Shown here one piece after another: positions 1 to 9,045 of a stretch of 64,000 nt of DNA. A model generated the notes under the pieces. That model did no database searches. It was not told the DNA's origin and saw only the letters and a program-made list of their open reading frames with translations. Position 1 is the first letter of the stretch; each line of letters opens with the position of its first letter. The position numbers were made by a program, and so were the translations under genes. Source of the stretch: Lachnospiraceae bacterium (GTDB lineage Bacteria; Bacillota; Clostridia; Lachnospirales; Lachnospiraceae); NCBI GenBank assembly GCA_022796795.1, contig JAAWJI010000019.1:1-64000 (forward strand), given 5' to 3'.

Positions 1-180
1 CTTTTTATAATCGGTATAATAGCGGATCTTAGGTTCCTGTTCCAGGCCGTGCTTTTTCAACAGCTTTTCGATCTGTGTTGTCTCTAAATCACAGGCAGCA
101 ACAAACTCCAGCTGGTTGTTTATGACTGCTTTTATGTGGTTTGTAGCAATTCTTCCACATCCGATTAGTGCGTATTTCAT
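1..180 (-). CDS. Gfo/Idh/MocA family oxidoreductase, N-terminal part (runs off the window)
   Basis: Reverse translation from 180 gives MKYALIGCGRIATNHIKAVINNQLEFVAACDLE..., a Rossmann GxGxxA-type nucleotide-binding N-terminus typical of WbpB-like sugar dehydrogenases. Confidence 0.8.
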   Translation of the reverse strand, partial: MKYALIGCGRIATNHIKAVINNQLEFVAACDLETTQIEKLLKKHGLEQEPKIRYYTDYKK

Positions 181-274
181 TTTAAATCTGTTCCTTTCTT
201 TTCCTAAATAAGATATTTTATATAATAAAAAGAATCCGGCTTGCCGGATTCTCACGCCCACCTCTTATTTCCCT

Positions 275-1450
275 TTATTCTAAAATCCTATTATGTTCCT
301 CTATGACCATCCTTCCTGTTCGCTTTTTAGTGAGATATAAAAACACCAGCATCCAAAATTCTGGTCTACGCCATAACACAGAACTTACCATCAATCTTCC
401 AATAGAAATCGCAAAAAGGACCTCATATACAATCTTTACCTCCAAAGAAACCTTTTTTGAATTAATATAAGATAAGATCAGAATTAAAAATATAATCAAA
501 AATAACATGGCAGGAATTCCAAAATCCTGTCCAACCTGCAGAAAAAGATTATGGACATAAAGGCCATCTTTTTCTGCTACATCTAATCCGTTTCCTAACC
601 ATGGATGATCAATAATTTTATCTATAGCAGCTTTATACAATTTAGTTCGTCCTGATGAAGCTGCAAAAATCCCGGACTCAAACTGCATCCTAAATTTCTT
701 GATTGCGTAAGAAAAAATTCCTAATCTTTGTAACATTAACTCAATAATTGTTAAGATATTCCCTATTTGTGTATATATAAAAATTACTGTTATAAGAAAG
801 AGACCGTTTCTAAAAATTCGATGCTTATTTATGATAAACCAATCGATCATAAACAATAACCCAAAAGAGAGAAGCGCTCCTCGAGCTCCATATATTCCCA
901 TTTCAGAAAGAGAAGCTAATAAGAGTAAAGCATCCCCTACTTTGTTCTGTCTTTTCTTATTAATGTGCAATTTATCGCCATATACTAACCGTATATAAAA
1001 AAATACAGCCGATAGCAACATCCCATAGCCAAATCTCATATATTCATATTCCCCTAAAAAAGGGATAAAACATAATACAAAAAAATTCAGCGTAGCAAGT
1101 GTGCAACATGTGTGTATAAACATCCTGTTATCGAATGGAAAAACAAACATCAAACTAACCGGAAAAAGAATTGCCAAAAAAGTAAAGATGCCATATAAAC
1201 GCGCATGAGCAAGTAATATGTTCATAGCCAGGCATAAAGTAATTATACACAAAGCAAAAATGACCTTTAAATTTATCGGACTCCTATTGTTATAAAGAAA
1301 TAGAATAACAACAATAATTATTCCACTTATTGATACCAAAATGGTTGGATTCAAATATTTCATTATTGGAATTAGCAATGAATATTGATATAAAAAAAGA
1401 GCTATCAATTTGCTATTTATTTTTTCGTGACGATCTTTGAACTTTTCCAT
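275..1450 (-). CDS. O-antigen ligase/polymerase-like membrane protein (Wzy-type)
   Basis: Multi-TM protein with an 'HPWLGNGLD...VHNLFLQVGQDFGIPA' motif typical of Wzy/WaaL; located in EPS locus. Confidence 0.8.
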   Translation of the reverse strand: MEKFKDRHEKINSKLIALFLYQYSLLIPIMKYLNPTILVSISGIIIVVILFLYNNRSPINLKVIFALCIITLCLAMNILLAHARLYGIFTFLAILFPVSLMFVFPFDNRMFIHTCCTLATLNFFVLCFIPFLGEYEYMRFGYGMLLSAVFFYIRLVYGDKLHINKKRQNKVGDALLLLASLSEMGIYGARGALLSFGLLFMIDWFIINKHRIFRNGLFLITVIFIYTQIGNILTIIELMLQRLGIFSYAIKKFRMQFESGIFAASSGRTKLYKAAIDKIIDHPWLGNGLDVAEKDGLYVHNLFLQVGQDFGIPAMLFLIIFLILILSYINSKKVSLEVKIVYEVLFAISIGRLMVSSVLWRRPEFWMLVFLYLTKKRTGRMVIEEHNRILE

Positions 1451-2658
1451 TTTCCACCTCTAAAAAAGCAACATATGAATACCAAAACAAGTTTAACAAC
1501 ATAACTAATAAGTAATGCAAAACAGCATCCCCATAATCCTGCAGGTTGATACAAATATAACGCCAAAGATATGTACACGATTAGTGCTGTACCGTTAAAA
1601 AGGATTTGCCTATTGCTATTTATTGCCTTTAATGTAAATGGATATAATATATTCAAATAAGAAGATATAGCCAAACAAAAGGTAGAAATTGGAACATACT
1701 TCATTGCTTCTGATGCCCATTGTGGATAAAAAAACATCAAAATTGGCCTGCTTATCACAATACAGAAAAAATATATTAATGTACAAATTAACGCTCCCAA
1801 TGGAATTACTTGTTTCCAAAGATCTTTTGTTATTTCTTTCTCTTTTGATAAATATGAAAGGATCACATTTGTAATTGGTTCTATAATTTGAAGAATAAGT
1901 TTTCCAAAAATATTTGCAGCAAAATAAATAGAAACCGCTGTCCCACCTAACAATGGGTATAATAATAATTTGTCAAAATATGTCAATGCCCTATTTAGCA
2001 TACCTGCTATTCCTAAATCCACAAATGAACGCATTGTTTTTCCAAAAAACTGTGACTTTCGAATAGGCTCTTTTAAGAGCTTTGTTTTAGAAACACAATA
2101 TAATGCCTGAAGAAAATATGAACATATAAATATATACTGCCATTTTAAAGAGTAGATAAAAAAAAGGAACCCAGCTAAATAACCTAGGCTTCCTAATACT
2201 TTGTTAAAAAAAATTGATTTGTAATCTAATTCTAATCTAAATCCAACTTCATAATATAAAGTTAAATAATTCAATACTGATATCAGCATAGATAATATGA
2301 GACCATTTAATGAAGTTTCTCTTAAAAAGACACTGTTAAAGATAGGTGTAAAAACAATTACAACTATTATGCAAAATATATTTAAAATTGCAAAATCAGA
2401 TATACTATTATTTTCTTCATATATAGTATTCCTGATTAATCTTGTTGTACTAAGCGCCCCTCCAAATGTTCCAGATAAGAGATAAATCATGGACATTGTT
2501 GATTGCATTTGTCCATATTCTTCGGCAATAATAGATTTTGCAACAAACGGATAGATAAAAAGTTGTAATGCAATTAGCGGTAAGCCTGTTCCAATTAAAT
2601 TAATAAGTATATCTATAAATATATTTTTATTCTTTACCAAATATTGCAGATTCTTCAT
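1417..2658 (-). CDS. Polysaccharide flippase (Wzx/MATE-like oligosaccharide flippase)
   Basis: About 12 TM, flippase-like N-terminus, in EPS operon. Confidence 0.8.
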   Translation of the reverse strand: MKNLQYLVKNKNIFIDILINLIGTGLPLIALQLFIYPFVAKSIIAEEYGQMQSTMSMIYLLSGTFGGALSTTRLIRNTIYEENNSISDFAILNIFCIIVVIVFTPIFNSVFLRETSLNGLILSMLISVLNYLTLYYEVGFRLELDYKSIFFNKVLGSLGYLAGFLFFIYSLKWQYIFICSYFLQALYCVSKTKLLKEPIRKSQFFGKTMRSFVDLGIAGMLNRALTYFDKLLLYPLLGGTAVSIYFAANIFGKLILQIIEPITNVILSYLSKEKEITKDLWKQVIPLGALICTLIYFFCIVISRPILMFFYPQWASEAMKYVPISTFCLAISSYLNILYPFTLKAINSNRQILFNGTALIVYISLALYLYQPAGLWGCCFALLISYVVKLVLVFICCFFRGGKWKSSKIVTKK

Positions 2659-2719
2659 TTTTTCCTCTTTATTTCTTATACATTTAATTCATCAATAGCC
2701 TTTACTATATCAACTATTT

Positions 2720-3952
2720 TTACTTAGACATACAATCTTGAAGAATTTCTTCTAATTTTTCAGCCAATATCTTATAATCATACAGTTGAACCGCTTCTAA
2801 ACAATTTGCACACATCTTTTCATATGTTTCTTTATCCATATTTACAAAGTTTAAAACTGCATCTTTGTAATCTTCCGCGTCCTTTATACTATCAGAAATC
2901 CCACATTTATATCTTTCAATCAAATCATAATTCATCTTTATATTTGATAAGATTGGCTTTCCACTAGCCATATATTCAAAGAGCTTATTTTGACTGCATC
3001 CATACTCTGTGACAAAATTGGGAGAATAATTCATAATGTTTAAATAGCCTTTTGACAAAATAAACGGAAGATATTTCTTATCTACAAATCCCTTAAATTT
3101 AATATTATCTATCCCTTTTGTTTTGCAGTAAGCTTTCAAATTTTCCAAATCTGTTCCTGAACCGTAAATCAAGAACCTGATTTCAGAATGTTCCAACAAC
3201 AATTCTGCACATTTTACTAAACGATCCATATTATTAGCTCTTCTTATGGAACCTGCATAAATTATATTGATCTTATCATCATTCAAGTCCTCATCATCTA
3301 CTCTAAATCTTTTAAGATTTTCTACACGTTCTTCTAAATCTATCCCGTTATTTAAATGATGAATTTTAGAAAAATCTATATTTTTATACGGTTTATTCTT
3401 TTTAATATAATCTAATCCGCCTTCCATAGTAAAAACGATAGTATCAGCTTTTTTATATATCCATGTCTCAATCATAGAAATTACCATGGCAACTGGATTT
3501 TTTCTTGACCATCCTAATATTTTAATTAATGTTTCCGGATATAAATCTCTGATTTCAAGAACACATCTTACCTTTATTCTTTTTGCTAAAATAATCGCGA
3601 ACCAGGCTCCGATAATATCCGGAGATGATGTATAAATAATATCCGGCTTTTCAAACCATCTAATACTCTGAAATACACGAAAGGGAAATTCTAAAATATT
3701 TAATATTCTTTTTAAACCATTGCTTTTGTATTTTATTCCCTTAACAAAAACATAAGGTACACCTTCTATATTCTCTTCATAAAACAGCTTTCCAGAGGGC
3801 ACCATACAAATTTCTGTATTATGGATAATGCCGCTGGTAAAAATTTTTATACCATGTCCATTTTTTTGCAGGTATTTTGATAAATAATAATGCCTGACCA
3901 ATCCCCCCATACTTGGTGGAATAGAGGAATGATTTATAATCCATATTTTCAT
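2720..3952 (-). CDS. Glycosyltransferase family 4 (WbuB-like)
   Basis: MKIWIINHSSIPPSMGGLVRHYYLSKYLQKNGHGIKIFTSG... and C-terminal 'GCSQNKLFEYMASGKPIL'; start taken at internal Met 11 of the ORF. Confidence 0.88.
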   Translation of the reverse strand: MKIWIINHSSIPPSMGGLVRHYYLSKYLQKNGHGIKIFTSGIIHNTEICMVPSGKLFYEENIEGVPYVFVKGIKYKSNGLKRILNILEFPFRVFQSIRWFEKPDIIYTSSPDIIGAWFAIILAKRIKVRCVLEIRDLYPETLIKILGWSRKNPVAMVISMIETWIYKKADTIVFTMEGGLDYIKKNKPYKNIDFSKIHHLNNGIDLEERVENLKRFRVDDEDLNDDKINIIYAGSIRRANNMDRLVKCAELLLEHSEIRFLIYGSGTDLENLKAYCKTKGIDNIKFKGFVDKKYLPFILSKGYLNIMNYSPNFVTEYGCSQNKLFEYMASGKPILSNIKMNYDLIERYKCGISDSIKDAEDYKDAVLNFVNMDKETYEKMCANCLEAVQLYDYKILAEKLEEILQDCMSK

Positions 3953-3984
3953 AAATAATATCCGCCTTTCTGCAAAATGCATCT

Positions 3985-4872
3985 TTACTCCGTTCTTTCA
4001 ATGGATTTCTTCCAATCCAATATCTGATAGGCCCCTCCAAAATCTTCGCTCATATCCTTTTCATATACCAAATTTCCAAAAGCTTTATCCACTAATCTTG
4101 ACGGCTTCCCGGGAAGTTTTTCTGCTACCCATACCATAGGATTCCATACCTTTGATACCCATATTTTATGCCCATGCATTTTCGCAATTTCTCTTACCAT
4201 CTCACTGGTCTGCACATATTCTGCATTTTGTGGAAAATAGATTCCGCCTTTCCCGTGCTGCATGAGCAAACACAAAAACTCACAGAGATTATCAATATGC
4301 AGCATGCTTCTCTCATTCTGAATATCCGGAAATATCGGCAGTTTCCTCGCCAATTTTGCTAGAACAGGATAATTTCCTTTGCTCCCTTTTCCATAAATCA
4401 TAGGAGGACGCAGTACTGCCACTTGAAAATTTTCATCCTCTAAGCAGCGGACTCCCTGATCTGCCTGCCATTTACTGTCTCCGTAAAAATTGGCCGGTTT
4501 TGGTTTTGTGTCATACGTAATTCTTTTCGTATGTCCAATTCTGGCACTTTCTCCATATATAATAATGCTGCTCATAAACACAAAAAGCTTTACGCCGTCA
4601 GACTTTGCCTTCTGTGCTGTTTCTATGGCTAAATCCCTGTTGATTTTATAATAAAAGGCCTTCCGTTCCTCGGAAACCTTTTCTACGTCTGCATGTGCGA
4701 TTCCGGCTACATGAAATACAATGTCATAGCCTGAAAACTGCTTTTCCCTCCAGCTTCCATCAATCATATCCACAGTATCTACCTGAATCTGCTTTGGATA
4801 TTTCTTTTTTACCCATGTTGCAAAGGATTCTCCAATATAGCTATTTGCCCCTGTTACCAATACACGTTTCAT
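3985..4872 (-). CDS. NAD-dependent epimerase/dehydratase
   Basis: VLVTGANSYIGESFA Rossmann motif, YGDSKWQAD (YxxxK) catalytic motif. Confidence 0.88.
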   Translation of the reverse strand: MKRVLVTGANSYIGESFATWVKKKYPKQIQVDTVDMIDGSWREKQFSGYDIVFHVAGIAHADVEKVSEERKAFYYKINRDLAIETAQKAKSDGVKLFVFMSSIIIYGESARIGHTKRITYDTKPKPANFYGDSKWQADQGVRCLEDENFQVAVLRPPMIYGKGSKGNYPVLAKLARKLPIFPDIQNERSMLHIDNLCEFLCLLMQHGKGGIYFPQNAEYVQTSEMVREIAKMHGHKIWVSKVWNPMVWVAEKLPGKPSRLVDKAFGNLVYEKDMSEDFGGAYQILDWKKSIERTE

Positions 4873-5522
4873 TGTCCTTCTCCTCCACCTTCACCAATTC
4901 CCGATTCAGATACCGTTCCTCCCCAAACAATACCACTCCCACGGTTCGCACCAGAATCCTCACATCTAGCCAAATACTGAAATGCTCCACATAATAGACA
5001 TCCAGCTGATACCGCTCTGCCAAAGACAGATAAATATTCCCGCTTACCTGGGCAAGACCTGTCATGCCCGGCAGTACCAAAAGTCTCTTTGCAATCTCCT
5101 CATCATAATCCTCCAGAGATTCCACCCGTTACGGCCGGGGCCCAATCAGGCTCATTTCTCCCTTTAAAATATTGAGAAGCTGGGGAATCTCATCGATTTT
5201 ACTGCGGCGCAAAAACCGGCCCACCATCGTGATCCGGTCGTCATCCCGCATCACCTCTTTCCCCTTTACCATCTTCTCGGAGCCCAGCTTCATGGTCCGG
5301 AATTTATACACCCGAAAAATGGTTCCGTGAATCCCCGGACGGTTCTGCAGAAAAAAAAATGGGCCCTTTTGAGGTCAGCTTGACCGCAAGTGCCGTTAAA
5401 ATCCATAAGGGAGAAAACAGAACCAGGATCATGAGGGATACCACAAGATCAAAAAGCCTTTTTATCCCCCGTTGTAGTTTCTTCTCTTTCATATTCTCAG
5501 GAATCCTTTTGTATAATCTCAT
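4841..5522 (-). pseudogene. Undecaprenyl-phosphate sugar-phosphotransferase (EPS priming transferase), interrupted by a homopolymer frameshift and an in-frame stop
   Basis: Three collinear ORFs (5304..5522, 5129..5311, 4841..5125) jointly give ...KRLFDLVVSLMILVLFSPLWILTALAVKLTSKGPIFF/[frameshift]/LQNRPGIHGTIFRVYKFRTMKLGSEKM...SLIGPRP*RVESLEDYDEEIAKRLLVLPGMTGLAQVSG. The frameshift lies at T9 (A9 at 5351-5359 on +) and a TAA at 5129-5131 is in frame with the downstream part. Confidence 0.85.
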
Positions 5523-6342
5523 ATTCCACAGGAATCAGATATCCACCCTTTAATGCCACTGCATGATCTGCATCTGTCCGGGAAATATCTGCGGACCAGA
5601 TGATCATTCTGGCGTCTCCCAGATCATAAAAAGCCCCAGGATAAGGATGCGTCACGGCCCGCACCAACCGCTCTGCCTCTTCTACGGTCATATCTGCCGT
5701 AATTCTCCCATCCTCCGGCTTCCGCCCCGGCCATTCTGTGGCTTTGTTGTGATCCTGCTTTTTCATCTTTACCGATCCGTCCACAATATCCTTCCAGTAC
5801 CGGCGGATCAGTTCCACATGCATCTCATCCACCTTCTGGTACAATTCTGTCGCCGTCATCCTGGGACCTATCTCAATGACTCCCTGTCCCAGGATGTCTC
5901 CTGTATCCACCCCCTGGTCTAGCTTAAACATGGAAACCCCGGTGCGGTTTAACCCTTTCAAAATCGCCCAGGGAACAGCCGCCCGTCCCCGACCTTCCGG
6001 CAGCAGAGTGGGATGCATCCCGATACATCCATAGGTGGGCGCCTCCAGGATCTCTCTCCCTGCAATCTGGGACCATCCAATAATAAACAGCCAGTCAATG
6101 TGATAGTCCCGGATCGCCTGCAAAACCTCCAGGTCATTAATATGATTGATCTTTAACAGAGGAACATCCTGCTCTGACGCAATGGAATCCAGATAGATTC
6201 TCCCGGATTTATGTTTTGCCTTCTCATCCTTCAGCGTAATCATCAGATCCAGATGCCCGCCTATTTTATATATTTCCTCGATACAGCTAAGTCCCAGCTG
6301 GACACAGGTGGCAAATGCCACTCTTATTTGTTTCCCTGCCAT
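5497..6342 (-). CDS. Formyltransferase (Fmt/ArnA-type sugar or methionyl-tRNA formyltransferase-like)
   Basis: MHPTLLPEGRGRAAVPWAILKG...GVSMFKLDQGVDTGDILGQ resembles the formyltransferase catalytic core; start at internal MAGKQIRVAF. Confidence 0.85.
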   Translation of the reverse strand: MAGKQIRVAFATCVQLGLSCIEEIYKIGGHLDLMITLKDEKAKHKSGRIYLDSIASEQDVPLLKINHINDLEVLQAIRDYHIDWLFIIGWSQIAGREILEAPTYGCIGMHPTLLPEGRGRAAVPWAILKGLNRTGVSMFKLDQGVDTGDILGQGVIEIGPRMTATELYQKVDEMHVELIRRYWKDIVDGSVKMKKQDHNKATEWPGRKPEDGRITADMTVEEAERLVRAVTHPYPGAFYDLGDARMIIWSADISRTDADHAVALKGGYLIPVEYEIIQKDS

Positions 6343-6435
6343 AGCTTTCTCCTGTCTCTTCCATAGTCTTTTCCTCACAGACAGCCAAGGTTCTGCTTTT
6401 AAGCCCCTGACGGCTGACTGTGAAACACATCATTC

Positions 6436-7116
6436 CTAAAAACCTCTCCGGAATACGCTCTGAAACGCTTCCGCATAGTTTAACCCTGCCTGTGCCCCCC
6501 GGCATGCTGCCAGGCCTCTCAATGCTTCTATGCTCCGCGGATGCGGGTAGGGCCTCATCACATCTCGATATCCCGATAAAGCCTCGATTTTTTTCTCTAA
6601 GGCTTCCTCACCAATCTCAATAAAGGTGTTGGGCGTAAAGGCGTTCATTCCCTCATTCAGACGCCAGTCGGTAGCAGACAGAACCTCCATAAACAAAAGC
6701 TCCCGGATCGGCGTAACATCCGTCCTTCTCTGAAACAGCCGTACCGCCTCCTGGCATGCCAGAGAGGTATGCAGGTGATCGTTATTCAGATCTCCCGGAT
6801 GATGGGTAATAATCACTTCCGCCTTTGTCTCAACAATGGCTTTTTCTACAAACTGTACCAGTTCAATATGGGGAACCGTATTAAGCCTGATATTTGGGAA
6901 TTCCCCTAAGAAATATTTCTTCACCTGCAAAATCCCCATAGAAGTATCAATATCATCTTTTAATTCTTCATCCCTGGGGCGAAGCATCCGAGCCTGTACA
7001 TTTCCGGACAGGATACATACGGATACCTCCTGCTTGTCCCTGGCAAGCTTATACATGGTTGCCCCTGCTCCCAACACCTCATCATCTGGATGGGCTGCTA
7101 CGATTAAATAATTCAT
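6436..7116 (-). CDS. PIG-L family N-acetyl sugar deacetylase
   Basis: MNYLIVAAHPDDEVLGAGATM (AHPDDE motif) and HHPGDLNNDH. Confidence 0.92.
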   Translation of the reverse strand: MNYLIVAAHPDDEVLGAGATMYKLARDKQEVSVCILSGNVQARMLRPRDEELKDDIDTSMGILQVKKYFLGEFPNIRLNTVPHIELVQFVEKAIVETKAEVIITHHPGDLNNDHLHTSLACQEAVRLFQRRTDVTPIRELLFMEVLSATDWRLNEGMNAFTPNTFIEIGEEALEKKIEALSGYRDVMRPYPHPRSIEALRGLAACRGAQAGLNYAEAFQSVFRRGF

Positions 7117-7633
7117 CCGAATCCCCTTTCAACCGTATCCCCAACAAAATCTCCCTCTCTTTTCCAAACAGCTGTACCCGAATCACCACATATTGCAGCC
7201 GGATTCGCTTTTTCACCACACAGCTCAGATATGCTTTCAGAGGCTCCTTACAGGCCACAATATTTCCCTGTTCATCCACCTCCACGTTTGACAGCCGCAC
7301 CGTATACTCCGGATCTTCCTGGAGCAGATCTTTTAAAAACAGTTCCTCTTCCTGAGAAATAGGATAAAATTTCTCCTCCTCCTTCCCCAGAATCCGCGTG
7401 TACTGAGGAACCTGCTTAAGCTGTCTGTAAAACTCTTCTGGATTACAAGTGCACAAAAACACATAGCCTGGAAACAACCGCTCTGTGTGAACCTGGCATC
7501 TGCCCTGGATTCGCCATATGGCCTCTCTTTTTAATAAGAAACAATTCTCACAAATCTTGGGATCTATCAGTTTTTGAATCGTTTCTATGGCCGCTTCTTC
7601 CTTTCCTGTAATGGTCTGTATGGCATACCACAT
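7082..7633 (-). CDS. NusG-like transcription antiterminator (LoaP/UpxY-type paralogue)
   Basis: MWYAIQTITGKEEAAIETIQKL... LFPGYVFLCT NGN-domain signature; C-terminal region is a divergent KOW-like segment. Confidence 0.8.
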   Translation of the reverse strand: MWYAIQTITGKEEAAIETIQKLIDPKICENCFLLKREAIWRIQGRCQVHTERLFPGYVFLCTCNPEEFYRQLKQVPQYTRILGKEEEKFYPISQEEELFLKDLLQEDPEYTVRLSNVEVDEQGNIVACKEPLKAYLSCVVKKRIRLQYVVIRVQLFGKEREILLGIRLKGDSDELFNRSSPSR

Positions 7634-7854
7634 TATGCTTTCCCCTCTTATATTTTGCTTGTCCCTTGCGGCGCTCTTCTCTCATCCTGCCCGCTTTTGC
7701 AAAAGCTCCGTTCCCGTATGGAATGAAAAAGGGTAAGCTCCGCCATTTTGCGGCTTTCCGACGCAAATCCAACTTCCCCTTATCTGGCACTATAGCCTGC
7801 CTCGCAGTCTATACTGTAAAGCAGGTTTTGTACTTTGTCTGAAAACGGTTCTCC

Positions 7855-8505
7855 CTAATTCTTGGCTACAATTTCCAATCCTATCTGTAACCCACGAAAT
7901 CCTTCCGCAGCCTTTACTCCTTGTCCGCCTTCTCCATAGCTGCGTTTTGCAGCTATCAGATATTCTGTATATTCACAGGCTCTAGGCATTTCCAGCTGTG
8001 CGATCCGCTTATGCCGGTCTATCCTCCGGATCAATTGCTCCTTTCCCCGAAGCGGCCCCTCTGTCACATATGTTCTTCCCTCCTGGATATAGCCTCGGGA
8101 CATCCCCAGATGATGACTGGTTCCGCATAGATTCCACAAAAATGCTTCTTCCTCTGGGGGCAGAGGAATCAAAAAATTCCTGTTTGTAACAAGTTCCCTG
8201 ATCTCCGGGATTCTCGCCAGCTCCCGGGCCAGTTTTTCTCCGTCCTGGCTCTCCAAAAACACATAATCTGGAAAGCAAAGCTGCCGCTCCAGGTGCCACC
8301 TCCCTTCATACCGCCGCATTCGGTCATAGGTGAGCTCAAAGGCATCCTGCAAAATATCACTGCACACATATTTCCTGCATACAGAAAGAAATTTCCGGCT
8401 TTTTTGATTTTTGCAATGAATCATGTACCTGATTGCAATAGCCTCCTTTCGCTCCTCTGTAATCCAGATTTCCATGACTGGCTGTGATCTTCTCTGGTTT
8501 TGCAA
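7855..8505 (-). CDS. loaP: NusG-like transcription antiterminator LoaP
   Basis: NGN 'CFPDYVFLES' plus KOW 'VTEGPLRGKEQLIRRIDRHKRIAQLEM', as in LoaP family; TTG start preceded by AAAGGGAG. Confidence 0.8.
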   Translation of the reverse strand: MQNQRRSQPVMEIWITEERKEAIAIRYMIHCKNQKSRKFLSVCRKYVCSDILQDAFELTYDRMRRYEGRWHLERQLCFPDYVFLESQDGEKLARELARIPEIRELVTNRNFLIPLPPEEEAFLWNLCGTSHHLGMSRGYIQEGRTYVTEGPLRGKEQLIRRIDRHKRIAQLEMPRACEYTEYLIAAKRSYGEGGQGVKAAEGFRGLQIGLEIVAKN

Positions 8506-8580
8506 GACTCCCTTTCTCTACTTTGTTAAAGGGAGAATAAGTGCTATAGATTCCATTTTTTCAAAAATTTTTGTGATGAT

Positions 8581-8607
8581 TTTCGTAGAGTAAGCTACTC
8601 TACGAAA
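8581..8607 (+). repeat. Inverted repeat L of candidate inverton (TTTCGTAGAGTA-AGC-TACTCTACGAAA)
   Basis: 27 bp, itself a 12-bp stem with 3-nt centre (13-bp stem at 8580-8608); exact reverse complement of 8823-8849. Confidence 0.95.
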
Positions 8608-8770
8608 AAGATGTTTTTAGATTTTAGACAATTAGAATAATTTAAATGGATAATTTTTTATTGTTGTACAATTTAATTGTTCAAAAGTTCTCTATTTTTG
8701 CATTTTCTTGGCTTTTCAGAGGTAAAATGCACAGAGAACGCTAAAAAACGGGAAAAATTTACGATTCGTA

Positions 8771-8799
8771 TTGAAAATCTCCTGAAATCTGGTTATAAT
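8771..8799 (+). promoter_or_regulatory. Sigma-A-type promoter inside the inverted repeats, pointing away from the EPS locus
   Basis: TTGAAA (8771-8776), 17-bp spacer, TATAAT (8794-8799). Confidence 0.75.
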
Positions 8800-8822
8800 A
8801 ATATCTGTTGAGTTAAGATCTC

Positions 8823-8849
8823 TTTCGTAGAGTAGCTTACTCTACGAAA
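8823..8849 (-). repeat. Inverted repeat R of candidate inverton (TTTCGTAGAGTA-GCT-TACTCTACGAAA)
   Basis: Exact reverse complement of 8581-8607; the asymmetric centre AGC/GCT gives the two copies opposite polarity. Confidence 0.95.
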
Positions 8850-9045
8850 GTTGTGTTAAAATTTAACTTCCTGATTTTCACCTCACCTCTTCCATTTTCA
8901 CCCCAGAAAGCTTTCTCCAAGTAAAAAATGTATACTTTCTCTCCCTTTTCCTGTATACTATTCTTAATTCTATACACGCCCACTAACACACGCTGACCAC
9001 AGCACACTGAATCATTGATACCATAAAACGGAGGCACTGATCCCA

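Noticed and set aside
8580-8850. Reading the two hairpins simply as intrinsic terminators
   Set aside because: Neither has a proper U-tract on either strand; exact mirrored copies with an internal near-consensus promoter fit an inverton better, though an operator role is not excluded
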